Positions 37,527 to 46,656 of a DNA stretch of 64,000 bases are shown one piece after another. This DNA is from Lacinutrix himadriensis (GTDB taxonomy: Bacteria > Bacteroidota > Bacteroidia > Flavobacteriales > Flavobacteriaceae): NCBI RefSeq assembly GCF_001418105.1, contig NZ_LIQI01000024.1:186001-250000 (forward strand). The letters are read 5' to 3'. Each line of letters starts with the position of its first letter. Position 1 is the stretch's first letter. Below the pieces are notes generated by a model. That model was not told where the DNA came from. It searched no databases and worked only from the letters and a program-made list of their open reading frames with translations. Position numbers and translations under genes: made by a program.

Positions 37527-37826
37527 CTTTTTACTCAAGCTTAACCAGCCGCCACCATTAATAGCTTCAATACCTTGTGCCTTTAAGATACTTGCTGCAC
37601 TACCAGAACGCATACCACTTGCACAACAGGTAATTACTGGTTTGTTAAGTTTTTTGATCTCGCTTATTTTTCCGGTTATCACTTGTAGTGGAATGTTTTT
37701 AGAACCAGGAATGGCACCTTGGCTATATTCTCCTTTCGTTCTAACGTCAATAATTATTGCGCCTTTAGATTGAAAATCTTTAATTTTATCGTTTTTATTT
37801 CCAGATAAGAAACTGAATAATCCCAT
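37521..37826 (-). CDS. rhodanese-like domain protein
   Basis: 101 residues forming one rhodanese domain. The active-site loop CCASGMRSG carries two cysteines at the catalytic position (about 68-69). IIDVRTKGEYSQGAIPGSKNIP is the typical N-terminal part. Likely sulfur carrier or thiosulfate sulfurtransferase in the cytosol. Convergent with the DUF4230 gene. Confidence 0.92.
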   Translation of the reverse strand: MGLFSFLSGNKNDKIKDFQSKGAIIIDVRTKGEYSQGAIPGSKNIPLQVITGKISEIKKLNKPVITCCASGMRSGSAASILKAQGIEAINGGGWLSLSKKL

Positions 37827-37871
37827 AATTTTGTTTTTTTACAAATTACATTCAATTTTTTCAAAAGATAA

Positions 37872-37885
37872 GTAACATAGGTTAC
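37872..37885 (+). promoter_or_regulatory. palindrome before the TetR gene (possible autoregulatory operator)
   Basis: GTAAC-ATAG-GTTAC is a perfect inverted repeat 30 nt before the TetR ATG. Its core TAAC-N4-GTTA is shared with the palindrome at the paaE promoter (38517-38534). Confidence 0.5.
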
Positions 37886-37914
37886 AACATATTTTTTTTA
37901 CCTTCAGCCACTAT

Positions 37915-38484
37915 ATGACGCAGCAAACACGAAAAGACGAAATAATTAAAACAGCAGCCAAGCTTTTTAAAGAGAAAGGTTATAATGCCGTTACCATGCG
38001 AGATTTAGCAACAGCAATGGGTATGAAAGCTGCAAGTCTGTACAATCACATAAAATCAAAGCAAGAAATTTTAAAAGAAATAATTATTTCCCTTGCCGAA
38101 GAATTTACAAATGGGATGGATGCTATTTATAATTCAGAGAACTCTAATATCGATAAGCTAAAGCAAATAGTGGCTATGCATGTAAATATTACCGCGTGTA
38201 ATACCAACCAAATGGCTTCCTTAAATAGTGATTGGATGCATCTGGAAGACCAATTAGATTATTATTTGCAGTTACGAAACGACTACGAAGCTAATTTTAT
38301 TAAAATTATAAATCAAGGGATACGTGCTTCAGAAATCAAACAAAGTAATCCCGAAGTGATTATGTTTTCTATGCTTTCCACGCTACGTTCTCTCTATTTA
38401 TGGATCCCCAAAAAAGAAGATCTTAACGCAAACGATTTAGCAAATAGCCTAAGTGAAGTCCTCATTCACGGAATTAACAAATAG
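37915..38484 (+). CDS. TetR/AcrR family regulator of the paa cluster
   Basis: 189 residues. N-terminal TetR HTH (about 8-55): AAKLFKEKGYNAVTMRDLATAMGMKAASLYNHIKSK. The C-terminal ligand domain is helical and of the type seen in acyl-CoA-responsive TetR regulators. It stands at the head of the paa genes, 68 nt before paaE, with palindromes before itself and before paaE. A phenylacetyl-CoA effector, as for PaaR proteins, is inferred. Confidence 0.88.
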   Translation: MTQQTRKDEIIKTAAKLFKEKGYNAVTMRDLATAMGMKAASLYNHIKSKQEILKEIIISLAEEFTNGMDAIYNSENSNIDKLKQIVAMHVNITACNTNQMASLNSDWMHLEDQLDYYLQLRNDYEANFIKIINQGIRASEIKQSNPEVIMFSMLSTLRSLYLWIPKKEDLNANDLANSLSEVLIHGINK

Positions 38485-38501
38485 TTAATAATATTATTTT
38501 G

Positions 38502-38534
38502 TATATTTGTTCTCTAAACTAACAAGTGTTAGTT
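38502..38534 (+). promoter_or_regulatory. paaE promoter with overlapping TetR-type operator
   Basis: TATATTTG (38502-38509) is a perfect TAnnTTTG -7 element. Eight bases later begins AACTAACAAGTGTTAGTT (38517-38534), an 18-bp palindrome with perfect 8-base arms around AG. It covers the expected transcription start, the classical position for a repressor. Confidence 0.75.
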
Positions 38535-38552
38535 GAATTACAAAGTACAAAT

Positions 38553-39626
38553 ATGGCGCAATTTTATAAGCTCAAAATTCAAGATATATATAAAGAAACA
38601 GAAGATTGTTCTGTAATTTCTTTTGCTGTTCCAGACGAATTAAAAAACGAATTTAAATTCCGTCAAGGGCAACATTTAACATTAAAAGCAGATATTAATG
38701 ACGAAGATGTTCGTCGTTCCTACTCGCTTTGTTCTAGTCCTGCAGATAACCAATGGAAAGTCGCTGTAAAGGGAATTCCAGGGGGTAAATTTTCAACCTA
38801 TGTAAACGATAGTTTAAAAACAGGAGATACGCTAGAAGTCATGGCGCCAAGCGGAAACTTCGGAGTTCCAGTACAACCAGAAGCAGCTAAAAATTATCTG
38901 TTTTTTGCAGCTGGAAGCGGTGTTACACCAGTGCTTTCCATGATAAAGGCACACTTAACCGAAGAGCCAAACGCAACTTGTAAACTGTTTTATGTAAATA
39001 AAACCGCAAAATCCATTATCTTTAAAGAAGAACTAGAACAGCTTAGAAATACCTTTTTCGGCAGACTAGAAATTTATTATTTCTTAACCAAAGAACGTAG
39101 AGATATTGAGCTATTTAATGGGAGATTTGACGATGAGAAAATGCAAGTGCTAACCAAAACGTTTATCGATATTCTAGATACGAGTGAAGTATTTCTTTGC
39201 GGACCAGAAAAAATGGTAAACTATGTAAGCACTTATTTAATAGATGCAGGATTGCCTAAAGAATTAGTGCATTTCGAACTTTTTGTTACCGGACTTTCAG
39301 ATGAAGATATTAAAAGAGCAGAACGTCTAGCCAAACAAAATGTAGAAGGTGTTGAAGTAACTATTGTCGATGGCGGAAAAGAATTTGCTTTCACCATGAC
39401 CAAAGAATATGACAACATTCTAGACGCAGCCTTAGGTGCAGGAGCAGATTTACCATTCGCATGCAAAGGAGGCGTTTGTAGCACCTGTAAATGTCGTGTG
39501 GTCGAAGGCGCAGTAGAAATGAAAATAAACTACGCATTAGACGATAAAGAAGTCGCGCAAAAACTAGTATTAAGCTGTCAAGCAGTACCAACAACAGAAA
39601 AAGTTGTGGTCGATTTTGATGTGTAA
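38553..39626 (+). CDS. paaE: phenylacetyl-CoA epoxidase reductase component PaaE
   Basis: 357 residues from ATG at 38553. FAD-binding (RRSYSLCSSP) and NAD-binding (AAGSGVTPVLSM) ferredoxin-reductase domains, then a plant-type 2Fe-2S domain with CKGGVCSTCKC and a distant LSCQ, the four cluster cysteines. It passes electrons from NADPH to the PaaABC oxygenase. A longer frame from 38526 would begin inside the operator. First gene of the catabolic operon, unlike the usual paaABCDE order. Confidence 0.95.
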   Translation: MAQFYKLKIQDIYKETEDCSVISFAVPDELKNEFKFRQGQHLTLKADINDEDVRRSYSLCSSPADNQWKVAVKGIPGGKFSTYVNDSLKTGDTLEVMAPSGNFGVPVQPEAAKNYLFFAAGSGVTPVLSMIKAHLTEEPNATCKLFYVNKTAKSIIFKEELEQLRNTFFGRLEIYYFLTKERRDIELFNGRFDDEKMQVLTKTFIDILDTSEVFLCGPEKMVNYVSTYLIDAGLPKELVHFELFVTGLSDEDIKRAERLAKQNVEGVEVTIVDGGKEFAFTMTKEYDNILDAALGAGADLPFACKGGVCSTCKCRVVEGAVEMKINYALDDKEVAQKLVLSCQAVPTTEKVVVDFDV

Positions 39627-39627
39627 A

Positions 39628-39830
39628 ATCCCTTTGAAAAAAGGGATCTCATGAATAATAACAAGTTCATGAATTGTAATAAAAATTTGGGCGTTACCAC
39701 AAGGGTCGCGCTTTCACAGCTCGCTCTTTTTGCGAAAAAACAAAAAGGAGCTCAAACAAACTGTTCAATCGCTAACGCGAATGCAGTGTAACCAAAAAGA
39801 TTTGTCATTCCGCACTTGATGCGGAATCCA
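39628..39830. repeat. repeat-packed spacer paaE-paaA (families B, E, A)
   Basis: A family B hairpin ATCCCTTT..AAAGGGAT (39629-39648). A family E element (39689-39778) with ends GGGCGTTAC and GCTAACGC and internal complementary CTCTTTTTG / CAAAAAGGAG arms. A family A copy (39801-39830), with TTCCGCA/TGCGGAA arms framed by TTTGTCAT and ATCC. Confidence 0.8.
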
Positions 39831-39864
39831 TTAATAAAAAACCATTCACGAACAACTATATATT

Positions 39865-40821
39865 ATGAGTGAAGAACAAATAAAAAACCTAGAAGCGCAA
39901 TTCGAAGCACGTATTGCTAGAGACGAGAAAATCGAACCAAAAGATTGGATGCCAGAAAAATATCGCAAAACGCATATTAGGCAAATGTCCCAACACGCAC
40001 ATTCCGAAATTGTAGGTATGCTTCCAGAAGGAAACTGGATTACAAGAGCGCCTTCCTTACGTCGTAAAGTTGCCTTATTGGCAAAAGTACAAGACGAAGC
40101 AGGACACGGATTATATTTATATTCTGCTTGTGAAACTTTAGGGGTTTCTCGTGAAGAATTATACGAGCAATTACACTCCGGAAAAGCAAAATACTCTTCC
40201 ATTTTTAACTACCCAACAATATCTTGGGCAGATATGGGAGCGGTAGGTTGGTTAGTAGATGGTGCTGCAATTATAAACCAAGTGCCATTGTGTAATACGT
40301 CTTACGGACCATACGCAAGAGCAATGATACGTGTATGTAAAGAAGAAAGCTTTCACCAACGTCAAGGTTATGAAATCATGATCAAGCTAGCTAACGGAAC
40401 TCCAGAACAAAAGGAGTTAGCACAAGATGCTTTAAACCGTTGGTGGTGGCCATCTTTAATGATGTTAGGTCCTACAGATGCAGAATCTATCCACACAGAA
40501 CAATCCATGAAATGGAAATTAAAACGTAAGTCCAACGATGATTTACGTCAGCAATTTATAGATCAAACGGTACCACAAGCCGAGTTAATCGGATTGACCA
40601 TTCCAGATGCCGATTTAAAATGGAATGAAGAACGTCAGAGTTACGATTTTGGTGAAATCAATTGGGATGAGTTTTGGCAAGTAGTAAAAGGACATGGACC
40701 AATGAATAAAGAACGAATGAAAGCACGAGTTGGTGCTTGGGAAGAAGGTGAATGGGTTCGCGATGCAGCTATGGCTTACGCCGAAAAGAAAAGAAACCGA
40801 AAGGAAAAGCTGGCAATTTAG
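39865..40821 (+). CDS. paaA: 1,2-phenylacetyl-CoA epoxidase subunit PaaA
   Basis: 318-residue catalytic subunit of the multicomponent epoxidase. Ferritin-like diiron helices carry the ligands in [11 protein letters not shown] and [13 protein letters not shown] (ExxH motifs). It epoxidises the ring of phenylacetyl-CoA. Length matches the family (about 310-320). First of the consecutive A-B-C-D genes. Confidence 0.97.
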   Translation: MSEEQIKNLEAQFEARIARDEKIEPKDWMPEKYRKTHIRQMSQHAHSEIVGMLPEGNWITRAPSLRRKVALLAKVQDEAGHGLYLYSACETLGVSREELYEQLHSGKAKYSSIFNYPTISWADMGAVGWLVDGAAIINQVPLCNTSYGPYARAMIRVCKEESFHQRQGYEIMIKLANGTPEQKELAQDALNRWWWPSLMMLGPTDAESIHTEQSMKWKLKRKSNDDLRQQFIDQTVPQAELIGLTIPDADLKWNEERQSYDFGEINWDEFWQVVKGHGPMNKERMKARVGAWEEGEWVRDAAMAYAEKKRNRKEKLAI

Positions 40822-40827
40822 TTTTAA

Positions 40828-40940
40828 TGTCAGTTCGAGTGAAATTGCTTTATGCAATTTTGTATCGAGAACAATAAGAAAGAAAATAAAAACAAGCAAT
40901 TTAAAATATTTGTCACCTGGAGCGTAGTCGAAAGGTCTTC
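40828..40940. repeat. repeat-packed spacer paaA-paaB (families C and D)
   Basis: Family C copy (40828-40873): TTCGAGTGAAATTGC..GCAATTTTGTATCGAGAA, a hairpin about 45 nt long. Family D copy (40911-40940): TGTCACC-GAGCGTAGTCGA-AAGGTCTT. Confidence 0.8.
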
Positions 40941-40962
40941 AAATAAACAAAATATATACATT

Positions 40963-41253
40963 ATGTCTAATAAAAAAAACTGGCCACTTTGGGAGGTCTT
41001 CGTAAGAAGTAAAAACGGATTAGAACATCGCCATTGTGGAAGTTTACACGCTGCAGATGAAGATATGGCATTAGAAAATGCACGTGACGTGTACACCAGA
41101 AGAAGTGAAGGTGTTAGTATTTGGGTAGTAGAATCTAAACATATAACAGCATCCAATCCGGAGAATAATGGTGAAATGTTTGAGCCTGCTCACGATAAAG
41201 TATATCGTCATCCAACATTTTACGATTTACCAGACGAGGTGAAACATATGTAA
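40963..41253 (+). CDS. paaB: 1,2-phenylacetyl-CoA epoxidase subunit PaaB
   Basis: 96-residue structural subunit of the epoxidase. ATG at 40963 gives the standard start MSNKKNWPLWEVFVR; the longer frame from 40852 only reads repeat DNA. SLHAADEDMALENARDVYTRR and the C-terminal HPTFYDLPDEVKHM are characteristic. Confidence 0.96.
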   Translation: MSNKKNWPLWEVFVRSKNGLEHRHCGSLHAADEDMALENARDVYTRRSEGVSIWVVESKHITASNPENNGEMFEPAHDKVYRHPTFYDLPDEVKHM

Positions 41254-41390
41254 AATTCCTGCGAAGGCAGGAATCTCATAAATTGAAACTAAATGTCACC
41301 TTGAGCGCAGTCGAAAGGTCTCAATCGATTAAATATGAAAACCGAAAATAGAATCTAAATGTCATGCTGAGCTTGTCGAAGCATCTCAAT
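41254..41390. repeat. repeat-packed spacer paaB-paaC (families B, D, D)
   Basis: Family B hairpin ATTCCTGCG..GCAGGAATCTCAT (41255-41279) directly after the paaB stop. Two family D copies follow (41294-41325 and 41360-41390), the second ten bases before paaC. Confidence 0.8.
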
Positions 41391-41399
41391 CATTAGAAA

Positions 41400-42155
41400 A
41401 TGAAAAACAAAAATTTATATAATTACATACTAGGTATCGCAGACAACAGTCTAATTCTCGGACAAAGATTAGGGTCGCTAACAGGTCATGGGCCAAGTCT
41501 AGAAACAGACATTGCTTGTACAAATATCTCTTTAGATTTATTCGGTCAAGTAAGAAGTTATTACCAACACGCAGCAAAAATTGCAGGTGATAATAGATCC
41601 GAAGATGATATTGCAATGCTTCGTAAAGAAAGAGAATATGTAAATGTATTGTTGGTAGAACAACCAAATACAGATTTTGCATATACTATGGCGCGTCAGT
41701 TTTTATTTGATGTATATCACTTGTCGTTTTTACAAGAATTACAGAAAAGCAAAGACTTAACATTGTCGGCAATAGCAAACAAATCCATTAAAGAAGTAAG
41801 CTATCATTTGCGTTTTTCTACAGATTGGATAAAACGTTTAGGAGATGGAACAGCTGTAAGCCATCAAAAAATGCAAGAAGCTATCGATGGTTTATGGACG
41901 TATACCGACGAGTTATTTCATCAAACCGAAGCAGATAAGGCAATGGTTGCTGAAGGAATTGGAGTAGATGTTACTTTGTTAAAAGAAGCATATTATGAAA
42001 AAGTAGGTGCTATTTTAGAAGAAGCAACACTGGAAATTCCGGAATCCAAATGGTTTCAAAAAGGAGGTAAAAAAGGAATTCATACAGAACATTTAGGGTA
42101 TTTATTAGCAGAGCTTCAATACATGCAGCGTGCTTATCCTAATATGGAATGGTAG
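41400..42155 (+). CDS. paaC: 1,2-phenylacetyl-CoA epoxidase subunit PaaC
   Basis: 251 residues, a ferritin-like partner of PaaA without the full set of diiron ligands. The N-terminal YNYILGIADNSLILGQRLGSLTGHGPSLETDIACTNISLDL-type region and the C-terminal HTEHLGYLLAELQYMQRAYPNMEW are family hallmarks. It stabilises the PaaA active site. Confidence 0.96.
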   Translation: MKNKNLYNYILGIADNSLILGQRLGSLTGHGPSLETDIACTNISLDLFGQVRSYYQHAAKIAGDNRSEDDIAMLRKEREYVNVLLVEQPNTDFAYTMARQFLFDVYHLSFLQELQKSKDLTLSAIANKSIKEVSYHLRFSTDWIKRLGDGTAVSHQKMQEAIDGLWTYTDELFHQTEADKAMVAEGIGVDVTLLKEAYYEKVGAILEEATLEIPESKWFQKGGKKGIHTEHLGYLLAELQYMQRAYPNMEW

Positions 42156-42164
42156 AAAATGCCT

Positions 42165-42303
42165 TTTTTGTCATTTCCGCGAAGACGGAAATCTCATAAA
42201 TTAAAGTAAAATGTCACTTCGAGTGCTTCCGATTTTTTATCAGAATGGTATCGAGAACAAATAAAATAGAATGTCACCTCGAGAGCAGTCGAGAGGTCTC
42301 AAT
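42165..42303. repeat. repeat-packed spacer paaC-paaD (families B, C, D)
   Basis: Family B hairpin TTTCCGCGAAGACGGAAA (42173-42190), divergent family C copy (42212-42260) and family D copy (42272-42303). The family D copy ends five bases before the paaD ATG. Confidence 0.8.
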
Positions 42304-42307
42304 AATT

Positions 42308-42808
42308 ATGACAACAACAGAACAAAATATAGACGAAATATTAATTCCAATTCTGGAAAAAGTTTCAGATCCTGAAATTCCAGTATTATCTATTATGGAT
42401 ATGGGAGTTGTTCGTACAGCTGTTATAGAAAAGGATATGGTGAAAGTGCAAATAACACCAACCTATAGTGGCTGTCCTGCAATGGATGTTATTGGTGACG
42501 ATATTAAAAGTGCTTTAAAAGCAGCAGGATATGATTCCGAAATAGAATTAATTCTTGCGCCAGCTTGGACAACCGATTGGATTACTCCAAGAGGTAGAAA
42601 AGCATTAGAAGATTATGGTATAGCAGCACCTTTAAACGCGGAAGCAGATATAAGTGTTTTGCTAGAAGGAAAACGTTTGGTGAAATGTCCACAATGTGGT
42701 TCCACCAATACAAGATTAGTAAGTCAGTTTGGTTCCACCGCATGTAAAGCACAATTTCAGTGTGACGATTGCCAAGAACCATTCGATTATTTTAAATGTC
42801 TCAAATGA
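42308..42808 (+). CDS. paaD: PaaD, epoxidase Fe-S assembly factor
   Basis: 166 residues from ATG at 42308; the longer frame from 42245 reads repeat DNA. A MIP18/DUF59 domain (about 5-100, with DPEIPVLSIMDMGVVR and SGCPAMDVI) is followed by a C-terminal zinc ribbon CPQCGS...CDDC. PaaD family members are needed for a functional epoxidase complex. Confidence 0.95.
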   Translation: MTTTEQNIDEILIPILEKVSDPEIPVLSIMDMGVVRTAVIEKDMVKVQITPTYSGCPAMDVIGDDIKSALKAAGYDSEIELILAPAWTTDWITPRGRKALEDYGIAAPLNAEADISVLLEGKRLVKCPQCGSTNTRLVSQFGSTACKAQFQCDDCQEPFDYFKCLK

Positions 42809-42814
42809 TATTTT

Positions 42815-42902
42815 ATCATTCTCGTGAAGACGAGAATCCCATTAAATAATAGTGAGATCATAAATTGAAGAATTTGTCATTCCGCACTGGATGCGGAATC
42901 TA
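42815..42902. repeat. repeat spacer paaD-paaG (families B and A)
   Basis: Family B hairpin ATTCTCGTGAAGACGAGAAT (42818-42837) and family A copy (42873-42902). Confidence 0.8.
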
Positions 42903-42920
42903 GAAATAAAAAAATAAGGT

Positions 42921-43706
42921 ATGAGTAATAATTCAATTCTATTAAAAGTTGAAAACAAAGTAGCGTATATCACGCTAAATAGACCAGAAGTATTTAATAG
43001 TTTCAATCGTGAAATGGCATTTTTACTGCACGACACATTAGATGCTTGTGAAAAAAATGAAGATGTGAGAGCTATTGTGCTTACAGGAAACGGAAAAGCA
43101 TTTTGTGCTGGTCAAGATTTAAAAGAAGTTACAGATCCAGATTTAAATCCGGGATTTAAAAAAATACTAGAAGAACACTACAACCCAATAATCACTAGAA
43201 TTAGAAATATTAAAAAACCAGTTATTGGTGCTATTAACGGAGTAGCTGCAGGAGCAGGAGCAAATATAGCCTTGGCTTGTGATGTTGTTGTAGCGCATGA
43301 AAAAGTAAGTTTTATTCAAGCTTTTAGTTTGATAGGTTTGGTTCCAGATAGTGCTGGGACTTTCTTTTTACCAAGATTAATCGGATTTCAAAAAGCATTA
43401 GCATTAGCCATGTTAGGAGATAAGATTGGTGCAGAAGAAGCTGAAAAAATGGGCATGATTTACAAATGTGTTCCTACAGAAGAATTTGAGGAAACCATTA
43501 ACAAATTAGCTTTAAAACTAGCAAACATGCCAACCAAAGCATTGGGTATGATTAAAGAATTATTCAATAAATCGATGACCAATGATTTAGAATCGCAATT
43601 GGCTTTAGAATCTAAATTGCAAATAGAAGCAGCACAAAGCAATGATTATGCAGAAGGCGTTGCAGCATTTATTGAAAAACGTAAACCAGAATTCAAAGGC
43701 AATTAA
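42921..43706 (+). CDS. paaG: ring-1,2-epoxyphenylacetyl-CoA isomerase PaaG
   Basis: 261-residue crotonase-fold enzyme. NRPEVFNSFN, the oxyanion loop KAFCAGQDLKEV and GVAAGAGANIALACD are typical. The PaaG acid is in GLVPDSAGTFFLPR, where an Asp replaces the second hydratase Glu. It isomerises the ring epoxide to the oxepin-CoA. Placement right after paaD and the Asp favour PaaG over PaaF. Confidence 0.9.
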   Translation: MSNNSILLKVENKVAYITLNRPEVFNSFNREMAFLLHDTLDACEKNEDVRAIVLTGNGKAFCAGQDLKEVTDPDLNPGFKKILEEHYNPIITRIRNIKKPVIGAINGVAAGAGANIALACDVVVAHEKVSFIQAFSLIGLVPDSAGTFFLPRLIGFQKALALAMLGDKIGAEEAEKMGMIYKCVPTEEFEETINKLALKLANMPTKALGMIKELFNKSMTNDLESQLALESKLQIEAAQSNDYAEGVAAFIEKRKPEFKGN

Positions 43707-43710
43707 AAGT

Positions 43711-43803
43711 TGTCAGTTCGAGTGAAATTGCTTTTTTAGCAATTTTGTATCGAGAACAAATAAGGAACATTAGTTTGTCATTCCGCACTGGATGCGGAAT
43801 CCA
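43711..43803. repeat. repeat spacer paaG-paaH (families C and A)
   Basis: Family C copy (43711-43759) and family A copy (43774-43803), 15 nt before the paaH ATG. Confidence 0.8.
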
Positions 43804-43818
43804 TAATAAAAGAAAAAT

Positions 43819-45006
43819 ATGAACGTAGGAATCATAGGAGGAGGAACCATGGGAAGTGGCATCGCACAAGTGGCTGCAACCTCTGGTTGTAAAGTGAAAT
43901 TATACGATACCAACCAAGCTGCTTTAGATAAAGCAAAAGCAAGTTTGGAGAAAATATTATTGCGTTTAATTGAAAAAGGAAGAATAGATACTTCTGAAAA
44001 AGATAGAATTCAAGCAAACATCGCTTATGTAAGCAACCTAAAAGATTTAGCAGATTCTAATCTTACTATTGAAGCAATTATTGAAAACCTAGACATTAAG
44101 AAAAAAGTGTTTTCCGAATTAGAAAGCTATGTTGCAGATGATTGTATTATTGCATCAAACACATCTAGTTTATCTATAGCATCCATTGCAGCATCCCTTA
44201 AAAAACCAGAACGCTGCGTTGGGATTCACTTTTTTAACCCAGCGCCTTTAATGAAATTGGTGGAAGTAATTCCTGCCATACAAACTTCAAAAGAGGTTTT
44301 GGAGAAAGCTATCCAAACGATTACCGATTGGAAAAAAGTAGTAGCAGTTGCTAAAGACACGCCAGGATTTATAGTAAATAGAGTAGCAAGACCATTTTAC
44401 GGAGAAGCCTTAAGAATTTATGAAGAAGGATTAGCCGATTTTGCAACCATCGATCACAGTTTAAAATCTTTAGGAGGTTTTAGAATGGGACCATTCGAAC
44501 TTATGGATTTCATAGGAAACGATGTCAATTATACGGTAACCGAAACCGTATTCACCGCTTTCTATTTTGATCCAAGATATAAGCCTTCGTTTACGCAAAA
44601 ACGTTTTTCGGAAGCAGGTTATTTAGGACGGAAATCAGGAAAAGGATATTATGACTACGATGAAAACGGAAAAACAATTAACACAAACCATGCTAACACA
44701 AGAACTTTTGAGACCTATGAAGAGGAAATGGTTCTTAAAAATCAAATTTTCGATCGTGTATTAGTCATGCTAATCAACGAAGCAGCAGATGCCTTATTTT
44801 TAAAGATCGCATCTGCAGAAGATATGGATATCGCAATGACTAAAGGGGTTAACTATCCGAAAGGATTATTGGCTTGGGCTGATGAAAAAGGAATCGATTG
44901 GTGTGTTGATAAATTAGATGCATTGTATAACGAATACCACGAAGATAGATACCGTTGTAGCCCTTTATTACGCAAAATGAATAGAGAGAATAAAACGTTT
45001 TTTTAA
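43819..45006 (+). CDS. paaH: 3-hydroxyadipyl-CoA dehydrogenase PaaH
   Basis: 395 residues. Rossmann motif GGGTMGSG (6-13), SNTSSLSIASIA, and IHFFNPAPLMKLVEV with catalytic His, then the 3HCDH C-terminal domain. It oxidises 3-hydroxyadipyl-CoA to 3-oxoadipyl-CoA with NAD. The enzyme is shorter than the 475-residue E. coli PaaH, as is usual in Flavobacteria. Confidence 0.92.
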   Translation: MNVGIIGGGTMGSGIAQVAATSGCKVKLYDTNQAALDKAKASLEKILLRLIEKGRIDTSEKDRIQANIAYVSNLKDLADSNLTIEAIIENLDIKKKVFSELESYVADDCIIASNTSSLSIASIAASLKKPERCVGIHFFNPAPLMKLVEVIPAIQTSKEVLEKAIQTITDWKKVVAVAKDTPGFIVNRVARPFYGEALRIYEEGLADFATIDHSLKSLGGFRMGPFELMDFIGNDVNYTVTETVFTAFYFDPRYKPSFTQKRFSEAGYLGRKSGKGYYDYDENGKTINTNHANTRTFETYEEEMVLKNQIFDRVLVMLINEAADALFLKIASAEDMDIAMTKGVNYPKGLLAWADEKGIDWCVDKLDALYNEYHEDRYRCSPLLRKMNRENKTFF

Positions 45007-45012
45007 TCGCGA

Positions 45013-45090
45013 CAATTGTCCCCTTGAGGGGACTTTAGGGGTGTGTAAAGTCGAAATAATAATTAATAAGATTCCCACTTTCGTGGGAAG
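45013..45090. repeat. repeat spacer paaH-paaI (family B-like hairpins)
   Basis: Hairpin GTCCCCTTGAGGGGAC (45017-45032) and TTCCCACTTTCGTGGGAA (45072-45089). The second ends six bases before the paaI ATG. Confidence 0.7.
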
Positions 45091-45095
45091 TGAAC

Positions 45096-45500
45096 ATGAA
45101 AGGAGAACAAATCCCACATAAAATGCTATCCCAAGACGCCTACAGTACTTGGCTAGGAATAGAAATTCTAGAATGTGAAATCGGACGATGTAAAGTCGGA
45201 ATGACTATTAGAAAGGAAATGCTAAACAGCATGAAAAAAGCGCATGGCGGAATTAGTTATTCCTTAGCAGATACTGCTTTCGGATTTGCAGCAAATACCC
45301 ATGGGAAATATGCTGTTTCTATTGAAACAAGTATTAACCATATTGAAGCATTAAACGAAGGCGATTATATTGTTGCAGAATCTGTAATAGAAACAGTAAA
45401 GAATAGATTAGGCTTTAATATTATTAAAGTGAAACGAGGAGATGAAATGGTCGCGCTTTTTAAAGGGGTGGTATATCGTACCCAGAAAGATTGGGAATAA
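45096..45500 (+). CDS. paaI: phenylacetyl-CoA pathway thioesterase PaaI
   Basis: 134-residue hotdog-fold thioesterase. The catalytic Asp is in HGGISYSLADTAFGFAAN. It releases CoA from stalled ring-hydroxylated intermediates. ATG at 45096 is preferred; a GTG at 45090 lies on the edge of the hairpin. Confidence 0.92.
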   Translation: MKGEQIPHKMLSQDAYSTWLGIEILECEIGRCKVGMTIRKEMLNSMKKAHGGISYSLADTAFGFAANTHGKYAVSIETSINHIEALNEGDYIVAESVIETVKNRLGFNIIKVKRGDEMVALFKGVVYRTQKDWE

Positions 45501-45534
45501 AATAAAACAAGTAAAGTAATAAATTGTTTAAAGT

Positions 45535-46395
45535 ATGAAATGGCAAGGTAGAAGAAAAAGTGGGAATCTGGAAGACCAACGTGGTATGGGAAGTAAAGGT
45601 AAATTAGTAGCAGGCGGAGGAGTAGTTGCTGTGGTTGTTATTCTTTTACAACTTTTTGGAGGAGAAACAGGTCAGCAAATAGCACCATTAATAGAGCAAG
45701 TAGCAAATAGCCAAACGACACAACAAGTAGAACAGCGCGAATTAACCAATGAGGAAAAAGTCATGGGTGATTTTATGGCTACAGTTTTAGCAGATACCGA
45801 AGACGTATGGAATCAGATTTTTAGAGAATATAATTTAGGGGATTATAAAGAACCAAAAATGGTCTTATTTACAGATGCCGTTTCTACAGCATGTGGTAGT
45901 GCGTCTTCTGCTTCTGGACCTTTTTACTGTCCGGGGGATCAAAAATTATATATGGATTTAGCTTTTTTCGACGAACTTAAAACGAGATTCGGAGCAAAAG
46001 GCGGTGATTTTGCAATCGCTTATGTTACAGCGCATGAAATTGGTCATCATATTCAAACGATTACCGGAACATCCCAAAAAGTAAGACAGTTACAACAGCA
46101 AGGCGGACAAGTAGAAGCTAATAAATTATCTGTAGCACAAGAATTGCAGGCCGATTTTTATGCAGGAGTTTGGGCACATCACAATAAAAAATATTTACAA
46201 GCTGGTGATATTGAAGAAGCTATGAGTGCTGCCAATGCGGTTGGTGACGATGCGATTCAGAAAAGAACAAGCGGAAGTGTGAATTCCGATAGTTTTACGC
46301 ATGGTACATCAGAGCAACGTATGGAGTGGTTTATGAAAGGCTACAATACAGGAGATATTAGAAATGGAGATACATTCTCTGCACTTATAAATTAA
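45535..46395 (+). CDS. YpfJ/KPN_02809-family neutral zinc metallopeptidase
   Basis: 286 residues. One N-terminal transmembrane helix (about 26-43), then a zincin-like domain with HEIGHH (zinc-binding) and downstream glutamate ligand in AQELQADFYAGVW. C-terminal GTSEQRMEWFMKGY is a family hallmark. No known part in phenylacetate breakdown; it shares the operon by position and direction only. Confidence 0.92.
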   Translation: MKWQGRRKSGNLEDQRGMGSKGKLVAGGGVVAVVVILLQLFGGETGQQIAPLIEQVANSQTTQQVEQRELTNEEKVMGDFMATVLADTEDVWNQIFREYNLGDYKEPKMVLFTDAVSTACGSASSASGPFYCPGDQKLYMDLAFFDELKTRFGAKGGDFAIAYVTAHEIGHHIQTITGTSQKVRQLQQQGGQVEANKLSVAQELQADFYAGVWAHHNKKYLQAGDIEEAMSAANAVGDDAIQKRTSGSVNSDSFTHGTSEQRMEWFMKGYNTGDIRNGDTFSALIN

Positions 46396-46650
46396 ATTCC
46401 TGCGCAGGCAGGAATCTCTTAGCAAACAGAAAATTAATTATGTCTAATAAAAAGACATAGCAAGTACCTGCGTTAGGGATTGAAACGACATCCTTTTTTA
46501 TGTCAGTTCGAGTGAAATTGCTTTTTAGCAATTTAGTATCGAGAACAAGTAAAAAAGATACAGAGAAAAGCCCGACACTACGTAGCTTTAGCGAAGTAGT
46601 GTAACGCCAAAAAAAATAGTAATAATTAAAAGATACCTGCTTTCGCAGGC
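46396..46650. repeat. repeat-packed spacer (families B, E with nested C, B)
   Basis: Family B hairpin TTCCTGCGCAGGCAGGAATC (46397-46417). A reverse-oriented family E element (46470-46608; ends GCGTTAG and GTAACGCC) contains a family C copy (46501-46548). A second hairpin CCTGCTTTCGCAGGC (46636-46650) abuts the thiolase start codon. Confidence 0.8.
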
Positions 46651-46656
46651 ATGAAT

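Noticed and set aside
40852-40962. N-terminal extension of PaaB
   Set aside because: The extra residues come from reading through repeat families C and D; the family start MSNKKNWPLWEVF is at 40963.
42245-42307. N-terminal extension of PaaD
   Set aside because: It translates repeat families C and D; homologues begin near 42308.
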